The position numbers were made by a program, and so were the translations under genes. Of a DNA stretch of 64,000 nucleotides, positions 19,322 to 28,457 are shown piece by piece. This stretch comes from Phycisphaerales bacterium. Its GTDB lineage: Bacteria > Planctomycetota > Phycisphaerae > Phycisphaerales > UBA1924. Position 1 is the stretch's first letter, and each line of letters opens with the position of its first letter. Below the pieces are notes generated by a model. The model was not told the DNA's origin, did not search any database, and saw only the letters and a program-made list of their open reading frames with translations. Location of the stretch: positions 310,001-374,000 of the forward strand of contig JAJDDJ010000001.1 of the NCBI GenBank assembly GCA_029260395.1, written 5' to 3'.

Positions 19322-20647
19322 TCAAGCCAGCGGGTTGATGCAAAGCCCGGTCGCGAGCTTCGGGTAGAAGAACGTCGACTTCTGCGGCATCAGCTCGCCG
19401 GCGAGACAGATGTCGCGGACCGCATCGAGCGGGGTGGGCCTCAAGATCGCGGCGATCTGCGCAAAGCCGCTGCCGCCGCCGGCGCCGGTCTCAACGCCGC
19501 TACCGATCTCGAGTACCTCGTCGATCGTGTGCGGGAAAGCCCACTTGACCGCCTCGCCGCCGTTGAGTGCGGGCTTGCAGATGCGCTCGACCAGCACCTC
19601 TTGCACGAAAGTCACATCCAGTGTTCGCCACTCGCGGCTCTTGGAGCCGAACGCACCGGCGAGCGGGTCGGCGGTCTTGGGCGTGGCGATGAACGTACGG
19701 CCAGATGCAAAGTCTAATAGGCCGATCGCGGTGGCCTTGCCCTCGAGCTGGGCCTCGATCGCGTGGGCATCGCCGCTCAGTTCGCGGAGGTCCATGTGCT
19801 CGCTGGCGGCCTTGGCGAAGGCGTCCCAGGAGTACCCCTTCATTCCGCCGAGCACTCGGTGCGTCGGGCCGATGACCATGCCCGGATCGCTCATGCCCAC
19901 GATGACCATCATGCACTTTCGAGCGAGATGGTCTGCGGACACATCGCCCACTGCCGACAGCTCATTCAGGTAGTTCACCGCTGTGTTGTAGCGGTGGTGC
20001 CCGTCGGCGATAAAGATGTCCTCGCCTTCGAGGGCTTTCTGGTAGGCAGCGATGGTGGCCTTGTCGTCGACGGCCCACAGCTCGTGCAGCACGCCGTCGT
20101 CGGTACGGGCGGTCGCGTCGGGGGCTGCCTGCATTGCGCCGCGCACGACCTTGGTACCGTCACCCGACTGGTCGGCGTGTAGGCCGAAGATCGGGCTGAG
20201 CTGGTGCTGGGTGGCCCGCATGAGCGCGAGGCGGTCTTCCTTAGGCCCGCTGAAGGTCTCCTCGTGCGGCAGGATGCCGCCGCCAGCGCGAGGGCCGAGC
20301 TCTGCAGTCTCGACGACCGCGAACATGCCGCACCGTCGATGCGACTGCCCAAGAAATTCAAAGGTCTGGCGATAGGCGAACATAGCGGGCGTTTTACGCC
20401 GGGCGAGCGTGCCGCCTGCGAGCCATGCTTCGAGCAGCTTGGCGGCGTTGGCATAAGCCTCGGGCGGGCCGAGCTGCTTGGGCGGCACGTGGGGCAGGTC
20501 GATCGAGACCACGTTGTGCGCATCACCGGCGACCAGCGCCGCCTTGTCGTCGGCGTCCAGCACGTCGTAGGGCGGAGCGACCACTGCGCTGAGGTCTCCG
20601 CGTCCGCCGCCATACTGCACCGCCTCGAACGGCTCGACCTTGGGCAT
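19322..20647 (-). CDS. DUF1015 family protein
   Basis: A 441-residue soluble protein of the DUF1015 (COG4198) family. Diagnostic stretches are VVAPPYDVLDADDKAAL near the N-terminus and IFIADGHHRYNTAVNYLNEL in the middle. Family members in archaea include ATP- or ADP-dependent L-serine kinases, so a kinase role is possible; the function here is unproven. I chose the ATG at 20647 (MPKVEPFEAV) because AAGGA stands 8 bases upstream and family similarity begins there. It is divergent from purQ. Confidence 0.88.
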   Translation of the reverse strand: MPKVEPFEAVQYGGGRGDLSAVVAPPYDVLDADDKAALVAGDAHNVVSIDLPHVPPKQLGPPEAYANAAKLLEAWLAGGTLARRKTPAMFAYRQTFEFLGQSHRRCGMFAVVETAELGPRAGGGILPHEETFSGPKEDRLALMRATQHQLSPIFGLHADQSGDGTKVVRGAMQAAPDATARTDDGVLHELWAVDDKATIAAYQKALEGEDIFIADGHHRYNTAVNYLNELSAVGDVSADHLARKCMMVIVGMSDPGMVIGPTHRVLGGMKGYSWDAFAKAASEHMDLRELSGDAHAIEAQLEGKATAIGLLDFASGRTFIATPKTADPLAGAFGSKSREWRTLDVTFVQEVLVERICKPALNGGEAVKWAFPHTIDEVLEIGSGVETGAGGGSGFAQIAAILRPTPLDAVRDICLAGELMPQKSTFFYPKLATGLCINPLA

Positions 20648-20722
20648 CGACTGGTCCTTTCTGGCGGGGATTTGTCCGCCGATAGAAGCGACTCTAGCCC
20701 CGCGACGATGGTCCAAACCGGC

Positions 20723-20728
20723 TACGCT
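20723..20728 (+). promoter_or_regulatory. -10-like TACGCT box, leaderless start of purQ
   Basis: TACGCT is followed by 6 nt and the purQ ATG at 20735, with no Shine-Dalgarno sequence. The same TACGCT plus 6 nt arrangement precedes the cyclophilin gene at 51639. Confidence 0.5.
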
Positions 20729-20734
20729 GGGTTC

Positions 20735-21538
20735 ATGGCCACAGCGCTTGTGATCCGAGCCGCGGGCACCAACTGCGACACCGAACTGGTGCGTGCCTTC
20801 GCGTTGGCTGGGGCCAAGCCCGAACTGGTCCATGTGGATTCCCTGATCGCCGATCCATCGAGGCTCGACCGCGCCGATCTGATTGCGCTGCCTGGCGGGT
20901 TCTCTTACGGCGACGACATCGCCTCGGGCCGGGTCTTCGCGGCCAAGCTCCGCGCGCACCTGCAAGGACCGCTGCTTGCGGCGGTCGAACGCGGGGCGTG
21001 CGTAATCGGCGTGTGCAACGGGTTCCAGATTCTTGTACAGCTCGGCCTGCTGCCGGGGCTCAATGCCAAGAGCGGCGAGTTTCCCAAGCCGATGGTGTCG
21101 CTCGTGGAGAACGCCTCGGGCCGATTCACCGACGAATGGGTCGGCGTACGCGCGGAGCCCGACTCGCCCTGTGTGTGGACGCGCTCGTGGGCGGCGCTCA
21201 GTGCGAGCGGTTCAGCGAGCGACCTGATGCAGCTTCCCATCGCCCACGGCGAGGGACGGCTCGTGTGCGCAAGCGACGAAGCGCTCGAGCGCCTGATCGG
21301 CGCGGGGTGCGCCCCGCTGCGGTACACGCGCAATCCCAACGGCTCAGCGGGCGACATCGCGGGCATGTGTGACCCGTCGGGCCGAGTCTTTGGGCTGATG
21401 CCCCACCCAGAACGGTACCTCGACTGGAACCGCCATCCTTACTTCACGCGGCTGGGCGCTGACGTGCAGCGGAACGATCCGCCTGGACTGTTGTGCTTCA
21501 AGGACGCGGTCGCTGCGGTGGCGGCGCACGCGGTGTGA
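20735..21538 (+). CDS. purQ: Phosphoribosylformylglycinamidine synthase, glutaminase subunit PurQ
   Basis: A 267-residue class I glutamine amidotransferase supplying ammonia for the fourth step of purine synthesis. The oxyanion/nucleophile elbow is GVCNGFQIL with C94, and the catalytic His is in LMPHPERYLDW. The N-terminus ALVIRAAGTNCDTE matches PurQ. Another ATG at 20708 is in frame but gives a non-conserved extension. Neither purL nor purS is next to it. The next gene starts inside its last codon (GTGTGA overlap), so the downstream zinc-ribbon genes are coupled to it. Confidence 0.94.
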   Translation: MATALVIRAAGTNCDTELVRAFALAGAKPELVHVDSLIADPSRLDRADLIALPGGFSYGDDIASGRVFAAKLRAHLQGPLLAAVERGACVIGVCNGFQILVQLGLLPGLNAKSGEFPKPMVSLVENASGRFTDEWVGVRAEPDSPCVWTRSWAALSASGSASDLMQLPIAHGEGRLVCASDEALERLIGAGCAPLRYTRNPNGSAGDIAGMCDPSGRVFGLMPHPERYLDWNRHPYFTRLGADVQRNDPPGLLCFKDAVAAVAAHAV

Positions 21539-22452
21539 CCGCGCCGACCCAGCCCACTCCCAAATGCGAGCAGTGCGGGTACGACGTCCAAGGTCTCTCG
21601 CAGGATTCTCGCTGCCCCGAGTGCGGCTGGGAGATCGGTGAGCTGCGCCGGCTCAACCGCATCAATCGCCTTGGACTTGCCAAAGGCCAGGTCATCCGCT
21701 GGCACGCGGCGTGCACCGAATGCGGGTACGACCTGCAAGGTTTGATGCTCGACCAGCAGTGCCCTGAGTGCGGCACGCCGCTATTGCACAGCTTCGGCGC
21801 TAGGCTCTTAAGGTACGCGCCGGTGGAGTCCGTGAGCTCGCTCTACAAGTCCTCGTCACAGCTGCCGCTGGGGTACCTGCTGACCGCTCCGCTGGTCCTG
21901 GGATGCGCGCCCAACTGGGGCTTGCTCGGCCTGTTGTACTGGACCGCGGGCGTGCTCTGGCTCTCGAAGACACGCCAGCCGGGCATGCCGGGAAGAGCCA
22001 CGGCGATGCTCGGTTGCGCTGTGACGCTCATCGCGATCGCGATCGTCGCACCGGCGCTGCTTAGCCAGCAGCCGCCAGTGATATGGGCATGGGCCGTGCT
22101 CGGCTCGACTTTCATGGTGAGCAACGCTGGGCTTCTGACCCTAATGAGCCACGTCGCCAAGCGGCTGAACGATCGACCGCTGCGGCTCGCGCAGCGATGG
22201 CTGCTCTGGCTGATCCCGGTTCCGCTTGCCGCGATCGTGCTGGCCGTGCTGCGAGACAAGAACTTGCTCGGACCAGTGCCCGAAGGCTGGGTGCTCGCTG
22301 CATTGCTCGGCAGCGGCACCTGGTACCTCGGGTGCGGACTCGCGACGTTTGGCTTCGCCTCAGCAGTGGGCGCCGAGCTGACCTACGCGCGACAGGTGAC
22401 CGAGGCTGGTGCGGGCGAGCCAGCAACCCCCGCCGATTCGCCGGTAGACTAG
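21535..22452 (+). CDS. Membrane protein with two N-terminal zinc ribbons
   Basis: A 305-residue protein starting at the GTG that overlaps the purQ stop. Two tandem ribbons are visible: CEQCGYDVQGLSQDSRCPEC and CTECGYDLQGLMLDQQCPEC, each C-x2-C-x12-C-x2-C. Between and after them lie about five to six hydrophobic segments (from LGYLLTAPLVLG to LATFGFASAVGAEL). CGYDLxGLxxxxCPECG ribbons are frequent in planctomycete membrane proteins of unknown role. It is a paralogue of the next gene. The function is unknown. Confidence 0.85.
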   Translation: MTAPTQPTPKCEQCGYDVQGLSQDSRCPECGWEIGELRRLNRINRLGLAKGQVIRWHAACTECGYDLQGLMLDQQCPECGTPLLHSFGARLLRYAPVESVSSLYKSSSQLPLGYLLTAPLVLGCAPNWGLLGLLYWTAGVLWLSKTRQPGMPGRATAMLGCAVTLIAIAIVAPALLSQQPPVIWAWAVLGSTFMVSNAGLLTLMSHVAKRLNDRPLRLAQRWLLWLIPVPLAAIVLAVLRDKNLLGPVPEGWVLAALLGSGTWYLGCGLATFGFASAVGAELTYARQVTEAGAGEPATPADSPVD

Positions 22453-22459
22453 AGCAGCC

Positions 22460-23671
22460 ATGCCCATTGACGAAACCATGCTCGATTCGCACCGGGGACT
22501 CGATGTGCCCACGCGCAAGGGCCGGCTGTGCGGGGGGTGCGGGTACGCGCTCGATGGGCTCATGGTGGGCACGCCCTGCCCCGAGTGCGGCAAGAAGATC
22601 GGGCCCAACAAAGCGCTCAACACACGCGGCGACACGCTGACCGCCGCCGGTAGTGATTACCTCGCCAGGCTCAGGCCCACGGCTCTTGGTCTGGCGATGA
22701 GCGCGATCATGCTGGTGCTGGGCTTGCTGCTTGCCACTTTCTACACGCTGATCGGTTCGGTGCTCACGCTGGGCGGGGCGGGGCTTTGGTTGCTGAGCGT
22801 CTGGAGCATCACCCGGCCCAAGCCGATGCGCGACGGGCTCGCCGAGCCGCCGCACATGGAGATGCAGAACGTGCGCCACGCAGCGCGTTGGAGCCAACTG
22901 GGCTGGGTCATCGGTACAGCGTTGTTCTTTGTCGCGCTGCCCATGCCGGGCATCGTCAGCAGTGCGCTGCTGATCCTCGGGCAGGCCGCGCTGCTGGCGG
23001 CGGTCATCGGCATGGTGCCGCTGAGCATCTGGCTTGGCGAACTGGCCGACTGGGGGCGCGACGAAAGCCTGGGTCAGCGGTTCCGCGTCGCGGCATGGCT
23101 CATTGCGCTGATCGGCTTCAGCTTCATCGTGCAGGTGCTCACGCTGCTCGGTCTCACCACCGGGCCGATGTACCTGCTGAGGATCATCGGCGGGTGGATG
23201 TCGTTCGGCGCGTTCGTGGGCGGCTTAGTTCTTTTCGTGTGTTTGCTTCAACTTGCGGGGCTCGTGCAGAACGCACTGAGCAGCGCGGTCGTTGCTGAAG
23301 GCCGCGAGGACCGCATCCGGCTCAAGAAGCTCGAGGCCGAGCAGCGAAGCGCCGTGGCCCCGCCCGGCGAGATCAGGAGGCCAGAGGGCCGAAAGCTCCC
23401 GTGCTCCAAGTGCGGCTACGACCTCACGGGTTTGCCCAGCGAGTTCCCGTGCCCCGAATGCGGCACCAAGAACCTGATCGGCTCGGTTGGCAAGCGGCCG
23501 CCGAGGTACGCCCCGCCGCCCAAGATCGACCAGACCCCGATTCCGATGGATGACCAGCCCGAGCCGCCCGCCGCACCCCCCGGACCTTCTCCATCCGCTC
23601 CCAAACCGCCCCGCAAGGACGGCGTCGACCGGCCCGACGACGTATCGCCCTACGACCTCGCGGACGATTGA
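22460..23671 (+). CDS. Membrane protein with N- and C-terminal zinc ribbons
   Basis: A 403-residue paralogue of the preceding protein. It has one ribbon at residues of about 24-44 (CGGCGYALDGLMVGTPCPEC) and one near 315-335 (CSKCGYDLTGLPSEFPCPEC), with about six transmembrane helices between them. The last 60 residues are Pro-rich and probably disordered. It starts 7 bp after the previous gene; a TAGACT 9 nt before the ATG overlaps that gene's stop codon and may be a weak promoter. Zinc binding is inferred from the cysteines; the role is unknown. Confidence 0.85.
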   Translation: MPIDETMLDSHRGLDVPTRKGRLCGGCGYALDGLMVGTPCPECGKKIGPNKALNTRGDTLTAAGSDYLARLRPTALGLAMSAIMLVLGLLLATFYTLIGSVLTLGGAGLWLLSVWSITRPKPMRDGLAEPPHMEMQNVRHAARWSQLGWVIGTALFFVALPMPGIVSSALLILGQAALLAAVIGMVPLSIWLGELADWGRDESLGQRFRVAAWLIALIGFSFIVQVLTLLGLTTGPMYLLRIIGGWMSFGAFVGGLVLFVCLLQLAGLVQNALSSAVVAEGREDRIRLKKLEAEQRSAVAPPGEIRRPEGRKLPCSKCGYDLTGLPSEFPCPECGTKNLIGSVGKRPPRYAPPPKIDQTPIPMDDQPEPPAAPPGPSPSAPKPPRKDGVDRPDDVSPYDLADD

Positions 23672-23678
23672 CCGCCCG

Positions 23679-23684
23679 TACAGT
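23679..23684 (+). promoter_or_regulatory. -10-like TACAGT box, leaderless start of mnmA
   Basis: TACAGT is followed by 5 nt and the ATG at 23690, without a Shine-Dalgarno sequence, even though the preceding gene ends only 18 bp upstream. It suggests mnmA has its own start. Confidence 0.45.
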
Positions 23685-23689
23685 GGTTC

Positions 23690-24910
23690 ATGTCTTCTGG
23701 TCGCAAGATCCTCGTGGCGATGTCCGGCGGGGTGGACTCGTCGGTCGCCGCAGCGGAACTGCGGCGCGAGGGCCACGAGGTCGTCGGCGTGTTCATGCGC
23801 CTCGGCTCGCCGGGCGAGACGCTCGAAGTGCCCGTGCCCGCCGAGGCTTGTGATCTACCCAAGAACAAGAAGCAACCCAAGATCGGCCATCAGGGCTGCT
23901 GCTCGATCAATGACGCAGCGGACGCGCGCATGGTCGCGGCCGAGCTCGGCATCCCGCTGTACGTGTGCAACTTCAAGAAGGACTTCGGGCGGATCATCGA
24001 CTACTTCGTCGATGAATACGCCCAAGGGCGGACACCCAATCCGTGCGTGCGGTGCAACGACTGGCTGAAGTTCGGCAAGCTGCACGACTACGCGCACCAG
24101 CTCGGGTGCGATGCGGTCGCCAGCGGGCACCACGCGAGGATTGTTGAGCACAACGGATCACCCTCCCTAGCGCGCGCGCGCCACTACGACAAGGACCAGT
24201 CGTACGTGCTGTTCGGCATTCCGCGCGCGCAGCTATCGCAAACCCTGCTGCCCGTCGGCGATTACGAGCACAAGCAGCAGCTACGCGACAAGGCCGAGGC
24301 GCTAGGCCTGCCCACGTTCGACAAGCCTGACAGCCAAGAGATCTGCTTTGTGCCGGATCAGGACTACGCGGGGCTGGTCGAGCGTCAGCGGCCAGAACTC
24401 GCGAGCACCGGCAAGGTCATCGATACCGACGGCCACACCGTCGGCGAGCACGCCGGCCAGCACCGGTTCACCGTCGGTCAGCGGCGCGGCGTCGGCGTGG
24501 CGCTGGGCTACCCGATCTACGTTGTCAGCAAAGACGCTGCGAACAACACCGTGACCGTCGGCTCGGGCGATGACCTGCTCAGCGACGTCGCCGAGATCGG
24601 CGAGATGAACTGGCTTGACACGGCTCCCATCGAGCCGGGCATGAGAGCCCGCGTGCAGTGCCGATCGCACGGCCAGACCGCCACCGCAACCCTGCGGCCG
24701 CTCGCTCAGCGCGATGAGCCGACCCCTTCGGGCAGACCCGGCAGGTTCGAGATTATCTTCGATGAGCCCCAGCGAGCCATCGCCCCCGGACAGGCGGCGG
24801 TGATTTATGACTTCGAAACAGACCAGCGGGTGCTGGGTGGCGGGTGGATCGAGAGCCGATCGCGGCTGAGTTCCCGGGCGTTATCCCCCGAAACGATGCC
24901 CTCGGAATGA
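23690..24910 (+). CDS. mnmA: tRNA-specific 2-thiouridylase MnmA
   Basis: A 406-residue enzyme that thiolates U34 of tRNA-Lys, -Glu and -Gln. The PP-loop SGGVDSS is at 12-18. The catalytic cysteines are in TPNPCVRCNDWLKF and SQEICFVPDQDY. Compared with the usual 360-370 residues it has an insertion after residue 40 (LEVPVPAEACDLPKNKKQPK) and a C-terminal tail. This window also encodes the tRNA-Lys(TTT) and tRNA-Gln(TTG) that are its expected substrates. Confidence 0.95.
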   Translation: MSSGRKILVAMSGGVDSSVAAAELRREGHEVVGVFMRLGSPGETLEVPVPAEACDLPKNKKQPKIGHQGCCSINDAADARMVAAELGIPLYVCNFKKDFGRIIDYFVDEYAQGRTPNPCVRCNDWLKFGKLHDYAHQLGCDAVASGHHARIVEHNGSPSLARARHYDKDQSYVLFGIPRAQLSQTLLPVGDYEHKQQLRDKAEALGLPTFDKPDSQEICFVPDQDYAGLVERQRPELASTGKVIDTDGHTVGEHAGQHRFTVGQRRGVGVALGYPIYVVSKDAANNTVTVGSGDDLLSDVAEIGEMNWLDTAPIEPGMRARVQCRSHGQTATATLRPLAQRDEPTPSGRPGRFEIIFDEPQRAIAPGQAAVIYDFETDQRVLGGGWIESRSRLSSRALSPETMPSE

Positions 24911-24992
24911 ACTGGACCACCAGCCCGTATGGATCATCTGAACCGCCCCCCGAGCCGACCAATTCACTAAGCCCTTCCGAAAGGACCCCGGC

Positions 24993-25631
24993 ATGACCAT
25001 CGCACGACTGCTCACCGCTGGCACCATCGCTTCGAGCCTGACCTTTGCCGCTGCGGGCACCGACGACCCGGTGACGTTCCCCGCTTCGCTGCACTACCCG
25101 CAGGTCGAGAGCCCGCGCGTACAGAAAGACCTCTCGCAGCTCATCGGCAAGCCCGCGCCCAACCTCGCCATCGGCGACTGGCACGAGCAGAAGGCCACCG
25201 ACGGCTCGATCGCCGATCAAGGCAAGACCATCGAGGACATGAAGGGATCGATCGTCGTGATCGATTTCTGGGGCACTTGGTGCCCGCCTTGCCGGCGCGC
25301 CATACCGCACACCGCCGAAGTCAGCCGAGAACTCGCCAGCAAGGGCGTCGAATTCATCGGCGTCTCCAACACGCGCGGCAGCGAGAAGATGGCCACGCTC
25401 GCCGACGACCTGGGCATGAGCTTCCCCACCGCAGCCGACGACGACGACAAGACCGCCAGCGCGTACAAGGTGCAGTGGTGGCCGTTCTACGTGCTGATCG
25501 ACCGCGAGGGCATCGTACGCGCAGCGGGCCTGCGTCCCGACAAGATCGACGACGCTGTCGAGCTGCTGCTCACAGAACAGCCGTTCGTGCCCGACACGAA
25601 CGCCGAAAGCGAGACCGCGTCGGCGGGCTAA
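24993..25631 (+). CDS. Secreted TlpA-like thioredoxin-fold protein
   Basis: A 212-residue protein with a signal peptide (MTIARLLTAGTIASSLTFAA) and a thioredoxin domain in the TlpA/ResA group. The active site WCPPC spans 96-100, in VIDFWGTWCPPCRRAIPHT, and the YKVQWWPFYVLIDREG stretch carries the cis-Pro loop. Such proteins reduce disulfides in the periplasm, for example in cytochrome c maturation. AAGGA precedes the ATG by 8 nt. It converges with the methyltransferase gene and overlaps it by 4 bp at the 3' ends. Confidence 0.9.
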   Translation: MTIARLLTAGTIASSLTFAAAGTDDPVTFPASLHYPQVESPRVQKDLSQLIGKPAPNLAIGDWHEQKATDGSIADQGKTIEDMKGSIVVIDFWGTWCPPCRRAIPHTAEVSRELASKGVEFIGVSNTRGSEKMATLADDLGMSFPTAADDDDKTASAYKVQWWPFYVLIDREGIVRAAGLRPDKIDDAVELLLTEQPFVPDTNAESETASAG

Positions 25632-26467
25632 CGCCGCTCCACGAGCAACAACCAGTTGAACCCACGCGCGAGCGGGCTCCCACTGCGGGCCCGCTCGTTT
25701 CGTTTCGGCTCTCTTAGCTTGGCGTTTCGGCGGACCACGCTGACGATGTCGATCGGCTCGCACCCGAGGTCCTCGGTCAGCATCGACCAGAGCGTAAATC
25801 CGATCGGCACGAACGCGCCCGAAGGGCTGACCGAGTCGCTCACGTACACCGCGATGACCCCGCCCGTGCGCACGATCCGCGTCAGCTCGCTGAGCGACTC
25901 GAACATCGCCTGGAAGTATGCATCGCTCGCGCCCGCATCGAGCCTGCCGATGCAATCAGGGTGATCGCTGTAGTCGATGTGCGTCGAATACGGCGGATCG
26001 ACGAAGGCCAAGTGGGCCGAGGCAGCTTTGAGCGGAAGGGCGCGCGCATCCGCCTGGCGGATGTCGTCACGGCGTGGCACGAGGTCGAAGCCTCTGCCCG
26101 CTCGACGCAAGTCTCTGCAGACATCAAGCGTGGTGCCCGAGCCGCACATGGGGTCGACGACGGTATCGCCCGGCTTGGTGTACCGGCTGAGCACCTGCCA
26201 CACGACCCAACCCGGCGTGGCGCCGATGTAGCTCGGGTCGCCCTGCGTGTGGCCCTGGCCCGCGTCGTAGTTCTGGCTTGGGTACTGCCACAGGCTGGTG
26301 GCCGCGGGAACAAGCTCGGGCTTGCGAAAGGTGGTCCCGCGCGGCGTGTTGGGCACCACCTTGGGCCCGTGCGGAGAACGCTGGGCCGGGTTGCGGTAGT
26401 CCCGGTTGGACGGCCGCTCGCCGCCCCGTCCGGCTCGATCATCGGATGGGCCCTGGCCGCGCGGCAT
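25628..26467 (-). CDS. Adenine/cytosine-N-type methyltransferase (DNA or RNA)
   Basis: A 279-residue SAM-dependent methyltransferase. Motif I is DPMCGSGTT (105-113) and motif IV is DPPY (157-160); this order, SAM motif before the catalytic motif, fits alpha/gamma-type N4/N6 DNA methylases or UPF0020/Trm11-like RNA methylases. No specificity domain is evident. No restriction gene is nearby, so if it acts on DNA it is an orphan methylase. Its ATG overlaps the stop of the DHH gene (TGATG), placing it at the end of a ribF-DHH-methylase operon. Confidence 0.85.
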   Translation of the reverse strand: MPRGQGPSDDRAGRGGERPSNRDYRNPAQRSPHGPKVVPNTPRGTTFRKPELVPAATSLWQYPSQNYDAGQGHTQGDPSYIGATPGWVVWQVLSRYTKPGDTVVDPMCGSGTTLDVCRDLRRAGRGFDLVPRRDDIRQADARALPLKAASAHLAFVDPPYSTHIDYSDHPDCIGRLDAGASDAYFQAMFESLSELTRIVRTGGVIAVYVSDSVSPSGAFVPIGFTLWSMLTEDLGCEPIDIVSVVRRNAKLREPKRNERARSGSPLARGFNWLLLVERR

Positions 26468-27519
26468 CAGTTGAGCAGCTCGGTGAGCGCCTGCTTGAGC
26501 AGCTCTGCGGTCTCAGCGATCGTGCCCTCGTGGCGTGCGCCCGCTGCCCTTGCATGGCCCCCACCACCGAAGCGCTGGGCGAGCTGGTTGACATCGATCG
26601 ATGCCTCGCCGCGTTCTTTGCTGCGGAGGCTCATCTTGGTCAGCGGACCCTGGGCGTGCGCGCCGTCATGGACCTCGGTGAGCAGCGCGCCGACGCGGAT
26701 GGACTCGATGCTCATGGCCTGATCCACGATGCCCCCGGTTTCAGAGGCGGTGCCGCCCGAGGCGTTCAACTCGGCGAGGGTGAGGGCCAGGATGACGGCC
26801 CGGTCGTTCGCTATGAACTCCGCGCTGCTGAGCGCCGAAGCCATGAGCTTGAGCCGGCTTGGGCGGTCGCGCTGCTCGCTGAGCGTGTACAGCTTGATGT
26901 GTTCGACGCCCGCGCGGAGCAACGCTGCCGCGTCTTCGAGCACTTGGGCAGAGACGTTGGAGTGCCTGAACCAGCCGGTATCGGTCCCGATGCCGAAGTA
27001 CGCGGGCGACGCGATTTCGACCGGCAGATCAGCCTTGCTCGCGATGCCCAGCAGGTGCGCGCACAACTCGGCGACGGGCTGGCAGACCGCTGCGGACTCG
27101 GTCGAGAGCCAACGTCGCTCGGCGATCTCGGCGTCGCCGTGAAGATGGTGGTCGATGATCGCCAGCCGATCGGACCGGCCCACGAGCCAGTCCTTGGCCG
27201 GCGCGAGCTGCGACCACGAGCCGGTGTCGCAGATGATCCCGATGTCGGACTCGCCGGGCAGGCCGTCGGTATCGATGTGCTTGATTGGTGTATCGCCCGC
27301 CAGCGCGGCAAGCCAGAGCGGCAGCGACCCCGCGTACCAGCACGTGGCCTCGATGCCGAGCGAACGGAGCGCTCGCGCAAGGGCGAGCGTTGAGCCCGCA
27401 GCGTCGCCATCGGGCTTGGAATGGGTGAGCAGCGTGGCGGTTTCTGCTGAGCGCATCCACTCCGCGAGTTCCTTCACGCTGGCGGTCGTGGTCCACTCGG
27501 CCTTGTCGAGCTCGGTCAT
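26467..27519 (-). CDS. DHH-family phosphoesterase, NrnA-like
   Basis: A 350-residue DHH/DHHA1 protein. Metal-binding motifs are HSKPDGDA (33-40), IICDTGS and IIDHH; the DHHA1 domain ends in GGGGHARAAG. It resembles NrnA, which degrades nanoRNA and 3'-phosphoadenosine 5'-phosphate. In other bacteria nrnA-like genes often lie in the rbfA-truB-ribF region; here the link to ribF is kept, with a 4-bp overlap of start and stop. Confidence 0.92.
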   Translation of the reverse strand: MTELDKAEWTTTASVKELAEWMRSAETATLLTHSKPDGDAAGSTLALARALRSLGIEATCWYAGSLPLWLAALAGDTPIKHIDTDGLPGESDIGIICDTGSWSQLAPAKDWLVGRSDRLAIIDHHLHGDAEIAERRWLSTESAAVCQPVAELCAHLLGIASKADLPVEIASPAYFGIGTDTGWFRHSNVSAQVLEDAAALLRAGVEHIKLYTLSEQRDRPSRLKLMASALSSAEFIANDRAVILALTLAELNASGGTASETGGIVDQAMSIESIRVGALLTEVHDGAHAQGPLTKMSLRSKERGEASIDVNQLAQRFGGGGHARAAGARHEGTIAETAELLKQALTELLN

Positions 27520-28457
27520 GCTGCCTCCGTTCGCCTGCGGACGACGGCCCGCGCTTTGTCGATGTCTCGCTTGATCTGCTCGACGAGCGAACCGACGCTC
27601 GCGAACCGCACCTGATCGCGGATCCAGCCCACGAGTTTGAGCCGAAGGTCCCAGCCGTACTCGGGCAGGCCCTCGATCGGGGCCCAGGGCTCAGCAGTAG
27701 CGCCGATGAGGTGCGCCTCGACCCGGCGATCGATGCCCGCGACCGTGGGCCGGCTACCGATGTTGACCGCCGCGGGCCAATGCCGACCATCGGGCAGATC
27801 AGCCATCGCAGCGTAGACGCCGTCGGCGGGAAGCATGGTGCTGCACCGGGTGTTGGCGGTGGGCACACCCACCGTTCTGCCTCGCTGATCGCCCCGCTCA
27901 ACGGTGCCCGCGAGTTCGTACGGCCTGCCGAGCACGGCCCACGCGTCGACGACTCGGCCTGCTTCGATCAAGTGCCGAGCGATGCTGCTCGATGCGGGGA
28001 CGATCTGCTGATTACTCAGCGCCGCCGAAACCGGAGGGACGGATTCGACCTCGAACCCCAGGTCCTTGCCCATCTCTCGCAGCAACGCAACGTTGCCCGT
28101 CCGGCCTCTGCCGAAGTGAAAGTCCGGGCCCTCGACTATCGCGACGGGGTGGTGGTCGGCGGTGAGGTGCTCGATGAACGACCGAGCGCTCTGGCCGAGC
28201 AGTTCAGGCGTAGGTTCGAGCCGGCGAACTTCATCGGCGCCGCCTGCGAGCAGCAGCTCGCGCCGGCGGGCGAATGTAGTCAGGCGCGCCGGCGCGGCAT
28301 CGGGCCTCAGCACCGAAGCGGGGTGCGGGTCGAAGCTCATGGCGACGACCCGGGCCGAGTGGGCATCTGCCCACCTGCGGGCAGCGGCGAGCAGAGCAGC
28401 ATGGCCCGCGTGGACGCCGTCAAAGTTGCCGATGGTGATGACCGTTCGCTGGGGCAT
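27516..28457 (-). CDS. ribF: Bifunctional riboflavin kinase/FMN adenylyltransferase RibF
   Basis: A 313-residue enzyme converting riboflavin to FMN and then FAD. The adenylyltransferase half has GNFDGVHAGH at 10-19 and FDPHPASVLRPD. The kinase half has GTVERGDQRGRTVGVPTANT. The start codon is ATG at 28457 with no clear Shine-Dalgarno sequence. First gene of the operon with the DHH phosphoesterase and methyltransferase. Confidence 0.96.
   Translation of the reverse strand: MPQRTVITIGNFDGVHAGHAALLAAARRWADAHSARVVAMSFDPHPASVLRPDAAPARLTTFARRRELLLAGGADEVRRLEPTPELLGQSARSFIEHLTADHHPVAIVEGPDFHFGRGRTGNVALLREMGKDLGFEVESVPPVSAALSNQQIVPASSSIARHLIEAGRVVDAWAVLGRPYELAGTVERGDQRGRTVGVPTANTRCSTMLPADGVYAAMADLPDGRHWPAAVNIGSRPTVAGIDRRVEAHLIGATAEPWAPIEGLPEYGWDLRLKLVGWIRDQVRFASVGSLVEQIKRDIDKARAVVRRRTEAA

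Noticed and set aside
20204-20734. N-terminal extension of purQ
   Set aside because: The open frame overlaps the divergent DUF1015 gene; PurQ similarity starts at 20735, behind a TACGCT box.
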